A stretch of 12,821 nucleotides of DNA from Anaerolineaceae bacterium UBA700 (GTDB taxonomy: Bacteria > Chloroflexota > Anaerolineae > Anaerolineales > Anaerolineaceae): positions 6,952-19,772 of the forward strand of contig DBMK01000159.1 in the NCBI GenBank assembly GCA_002298885.1, written 5' to 3'. Positions 10,383 to 12,821 of the stretch are shown here, one piece after another (the stretch's first letter is position 1; each line of letters starts with the position of its first letter). The position numbers were made by a program, and so were the translations under genes. The notes under the pieces were generated by a model. The model searched no databases. It saw only the letters and a program-made list of their open reading frames with translations, and was not told the DNA's origin.

Positions 10383-12821
10383 TTGCTTGATTTGTACATA
10401 TTCCCTCTTTATCGCGTCGTCGATCCGCTGCAACCCGAGCTGCCCGGCCTGCACGTAGTGCCCCCCGAAAGACAAGACGGCCGCGGCCGCGCCAGCGACC
10501 TTTTGGTCCTGTACATCACCCTGAACCGGCCCGACGCCTACACTTCGATTGCCCTCAAGCAGATGCTGGAGGCTGCCGCGGCGATTTACCTGAAGACGCA
10601 CGGCACCGTTACCGCCGGCCTGCGCGACATGGCCGACCACCTGAACGGCATCCTGTTGGAACGCAACTTGCGCAGCCGCCAGGAAGGCGAGCCGGTGGTG
10701 GCAATGCTCAACTTGATGGCCATGCGCGAGAACACGATTTACCTGGCCCAGGCCGGGCCGACTCACTCGCTCTTCATCAATCCGGAAGTCGTCCAGGATT
10801 ACAGCGACCCGCTGACCAGCGGGCGCGGTCTGGGCGCAGCCAGCGCCCTGAATATTAAATATTACCAGTTGGAAGTAACCGCCGGGGACGTTTTCGTTAT
10901 GGCTCCCAACCCACCCGACGTGTGGACCAACGAAGCGCTGGCCGGCAGCAACCAGCTTACCCTGGAGCACCTGCGCAAACGCCTGCTGAACCAGGCCAGC
11001 CCCGACCTGCAGGCCGTCGTGGTTAAATTCCAAACCGGTCCCGGCCAGGTCCACCTTCTGCGCCCGCGCGGCTCTCAGCCGGCGCCGGCCGCCCAGCCGC
11101 CTGTGACTACAACCGCCGCGGCTCCTGCAGCAACTGCGCCAGCGCCCACGCCTTCGGCCGGAAGTACGCCGGCATCTGCGACCGGACCAGCATCGGCGCC
11201 TGCGACCGGGCCTGCACCAGCGCCCTTGGCCACACCGGAAAAAACAAACCTGGAAGCTGTCGCATCTGCCGTTGAGATCCCGCCTGTTCAAACGCCTAAT
11301 GTTGAACCTTCCTTGCAGGCTTCGCCGGTCCCGCCTGCCCAGGCTGCGTCGGAAGCCCAGACAACCGCACAGGAAAGCGCACCTGGCACTGCCCCGGCCT
11401 CCGAAGCGCCACCCGCTGCCGTTCCTTACATCCCGCAGGCCGCGCCCGGTCAGCCTCTGACCCGCGCCGAACGCATCCGCATGGCCCGCGCCCAGGGAAC
11501 CACGCCGGCCGCCGCCCCCCAGAAAATGGAGGTAACGGTTGAGCCTTCCTATACCCCGCAAAAGGCGCCTCCTACGCCTCCCCCGCCGCGCACGGCTGTC
11601 CCCCGGCGCAGTGGCGCCGGAAAGAAGCGGCTGGCGACGACCTGGCTCGCCGTCCACGCCTTTTTCAGCCGCCTCGGCCGCGGCTGGTCGAAGCTTACCC
11701 ACCGTCTGGCGCCCGAGAAGGCCAACCAGGCCCCGCCCTTACCGGCTTCGAACATGCTTTTCATCGCCATCGCCGTGCCGGCAATCGTGGTGACGGTGGT
11801 GCTGGTATTCTATTCGCAGTACCGCAACACGGACGAGCGCAAGAGCTACATCAACCAGGCGCTCGAATTCTCTGCTGCCGCCGTCCAGCAGCAGGACCTG
11901 ACCCTCCAGCGCAACGATTGGAACCAGGCCATCCAATGGCTGAACAAAGCCGAGGCGATCAGCGTCAGCGACGACTCGCGCAGCCTGCGCGCCCGCATCC
12001 AGCAAGGAATGGACGCCATCGATGGCATCGTGCGCCTGGATTACAAACCGGTCGTGCGCTACGAGCTGCCGACCGGCACGAAGATCACCCGCACCGCCGC
12101 CACCAGTTCGGACATCTACCTGCTCGACTCATCCCAAGGCCGGGTGCTGCGGCTCTTCCTCACCGGCACCGGGTACGAATTGGACAAAGCCTTCAAGTGT
12201 GGTCCAGGGCCTTCCGGCTCGCTCCAGGTGTCGGCGCTGGTCGATTTCGTGATCCTGCCGCCTAACACACGCAAGGCAACCGTCCTGGCGATGGACGCCA
12301 ATGGGGTGCTGCTGTACTGCATCCCAGGAACGCCGCCTCTGTCCACCCGGCTCACCTCGCCGGACGCCGGCTGGGGCAAGGCGATTGGGGTCGCGCTCAA
12401 TTCGGACACGCTGCTGGTGCTGGATGTGCTCAACAACGCAGTGTGGGTATATAACGGCCAAAACGTTGAATTCCCCGATCCGCCACAACTGTTTTTCGAC
12501 AAGGAAACGCCCTCGCTTACGAACGTGATCGACCTGGCCTTCTACGGCGACGACCTGTACCTGCTGCGCAGCGACGGCCAGATGACCCAATGCACGCTCA
12601 GCAACGTCGCCTTCGCCCCCACCCGCTGCAAGGACCCGGCGCCCTACGGCGACCAGCGCACCGGGCACGACGCCAACCCAACCAAATTCCCGGATGCCAC
12701 CTTTACCCAGGTGATCACCACCCAGCCGCCAGATCCCTCGCTGTACATGCTGGACACCCAGGGGCCGGGGATTTACCATTTCAGCCTGCTGCTCAATTTC
12801 CAGCGCCAGCTTCGCGGCTCG
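10383..12821 (+). CDS. PP2C-like (apparently inactive) domain, TM helix and propeller-like domain; 3' partial
   Basis: The frame is open for 813 codons from TTG 10383 to the window edge. Residues about 1-228 have the strand/helix order of a PP2C (PPM) phosphatase: DLLVLYITLNRPD, a helical pair, VVAMLNLMAMRENTIYLAQAGPTHSLFINP, GRGLGAAS, LEVTAGDVFVMAPNPPDVWTNEAL, DLQAVVVKF. Where active enzymes have DG(M)GG, GD and DG there are LNRPD, GPT and APNPPD, so metal-binding aspartates seem lost. Residues about 229-457 are a Pro/Ala/Thr-rich linker ending in a basic stretch (RRSGAGKKR). One TM helix follows (about 459-479, LFIAIAVPAIVVTVVLVFY), then a helical stretch (about 485-545). The outer part is rich in strands with repeats such as SSDIYLLDSSQGRVLRL, SDTLLVLDVLNNAVWVYNG and GDDLYLLRSDGQMTQC, like a PQQ/NHL-type propeller. 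The role may be sensing or scaffolding across the membrane; no partner is visible. Related genes may lie beyond the edge. Confidence 0.75.
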   Translation, partial: MLDLYIFPLYRVVDPLQPELPGLHVVPPERQDGRGRASDLLVLYITLNRPDAYTSIALKQMLEAAAAIYLKTHGTVTAGLRDMADHLNGILLERNLRSRQEGEPVVAMLNLMAMRENTIYLAQAGPTHSLFINPEVVQDYSDPLTSGRGLGAASALNIKYYQLEVTAGDVFVMAPNPPDVWTNEALAGSNQLTLEHLRKRLLNQASPDLQAVVVKFQTGPGQVHLLRPRGSQPAPAAQPPVTTTAAAPAATAPAPTPSAGSTPASATGPASAPATGPAPAPLATPEKTNLEAVASAVEIPPVQTPNVEPSLQASPVPPAQAASEAQTTAQESAPGTAPASEAPPAAVPYIPQAAPGQPLTRAERIRMARAQGTTPAAAPQKMEVTVEPSYTPQKAPPTPPPPRTAVPRRSGAGKKRLATTWLAVHAFFSRLGRGWSKLTHRLAPEKANQAPPLPASNMLFIAIAVPAIVVTVVLVFYSQYRNTDERKSYINQALEFSAAAVQQQDLTLQRNDWNQAIQWLNKAEAISVSDDSRSLRARIQQGMDAIDGIVRLDYKPVVRYELPTGTKITRTAATSSDIYLLDSSQGRVLRLFLTGTGYELDKAFKCGPGPSGSLQVSALVDFVILPPNTRKATVLAMDANGVLLYCIPGTPPLSTRLTSPDAGWGKAIGVALNSDTLLVLDVLNNAVWVYNGQNVEFPDPPQLFFDKETPSLTNVIDLAFYGDDLYLLRSDGQMTQCTLSNVAFAPTRCKDPAPYGDQRTGHDANPTKFPDATFTQVITTQPPDPSLYMLDTQGPGIYHFSLLLNFQRQLRGS

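Noticed and set aside
10359..11702. Minus-strand open frame (447 codons) opposite the PP2C-like gene
   Set aside because: It is Arg/Gly-rich low complexity opposite the Pro/Ala linker. The plus frame has a ribosome site, domains and a TM helix and stays open to the window edge.

Overview
The window looks like chromosomal DNA from a GC-rich bacterium. The best guess is Chloroflexota, probably an Anaerolineae-type lineage. This rests on gene style (a lamin-tail-domain protein, a double-propeller WD40 lipoprotein, a GT-C membrane protein, a PP2C-like protein with a propeller), Pro/Ala/Thr-rich linkers, and short dispersed intergenic repeats. No rRNA, tRNA or marker protein fixes the taxonomy, so this is inference. 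Coding density is high: the longest gene-free stretch is the divergent intergenic region of about 147 bases at 10236-10382. There is no tRNA, rRNA, CRISPR array, transposase or phage gene.

Left block, plus strand, 92-5456: a membrane-anchored lamin-tail-domain protein, then the widely conserved genome-maintenance trio dnaX - ybaB/ebfC - recR (clamp-loader subunit, nucleoid-associated protein, recombination mediator), then a large lipoprotein whose 14 WD40-like blades would form two seven-bladed propellers. Gaps are 36, 53, 5 and about 15-30 bases, so the block can be one transcription unit with possible internal promoters. It ends in a very long perfect-stem hairpin (5456-5524) that acts in both directions.

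Middle block, minus strand, 10235 to 5513: a polytopic GT39-like glycosyltransferase, then a HerA/VirB4-like P-loop ATPase with a coiled-coil C-terminal half. The 106-base gap between them carries a 78-base palindromic repeat element. The interdomain linker of the ATPase is encoded by two different short-period DNA repeats that look like intergenic repeats captured in frame.

Right block, plus strand, 10383 to the window edge: a protein starting at a TTG codon and cut by the edge. It has a PP2C-like domain that has lost its metal-binding aspartates, a long Pro/Ala-rich linker, one transmembrane helix and a propeller-like domain outside the membrane. It diverges from the glycosyltransferase across an intergenic region with a dyad and -10 hexamers facing both ways.

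The most interesting points are the apparent pseudophosphatase-TM-propeller protein, the repeat-built linker in the ATPase, and the palindromic element that supplies the stop codon of its neighbour. No complete new defence or mobile system is visible.
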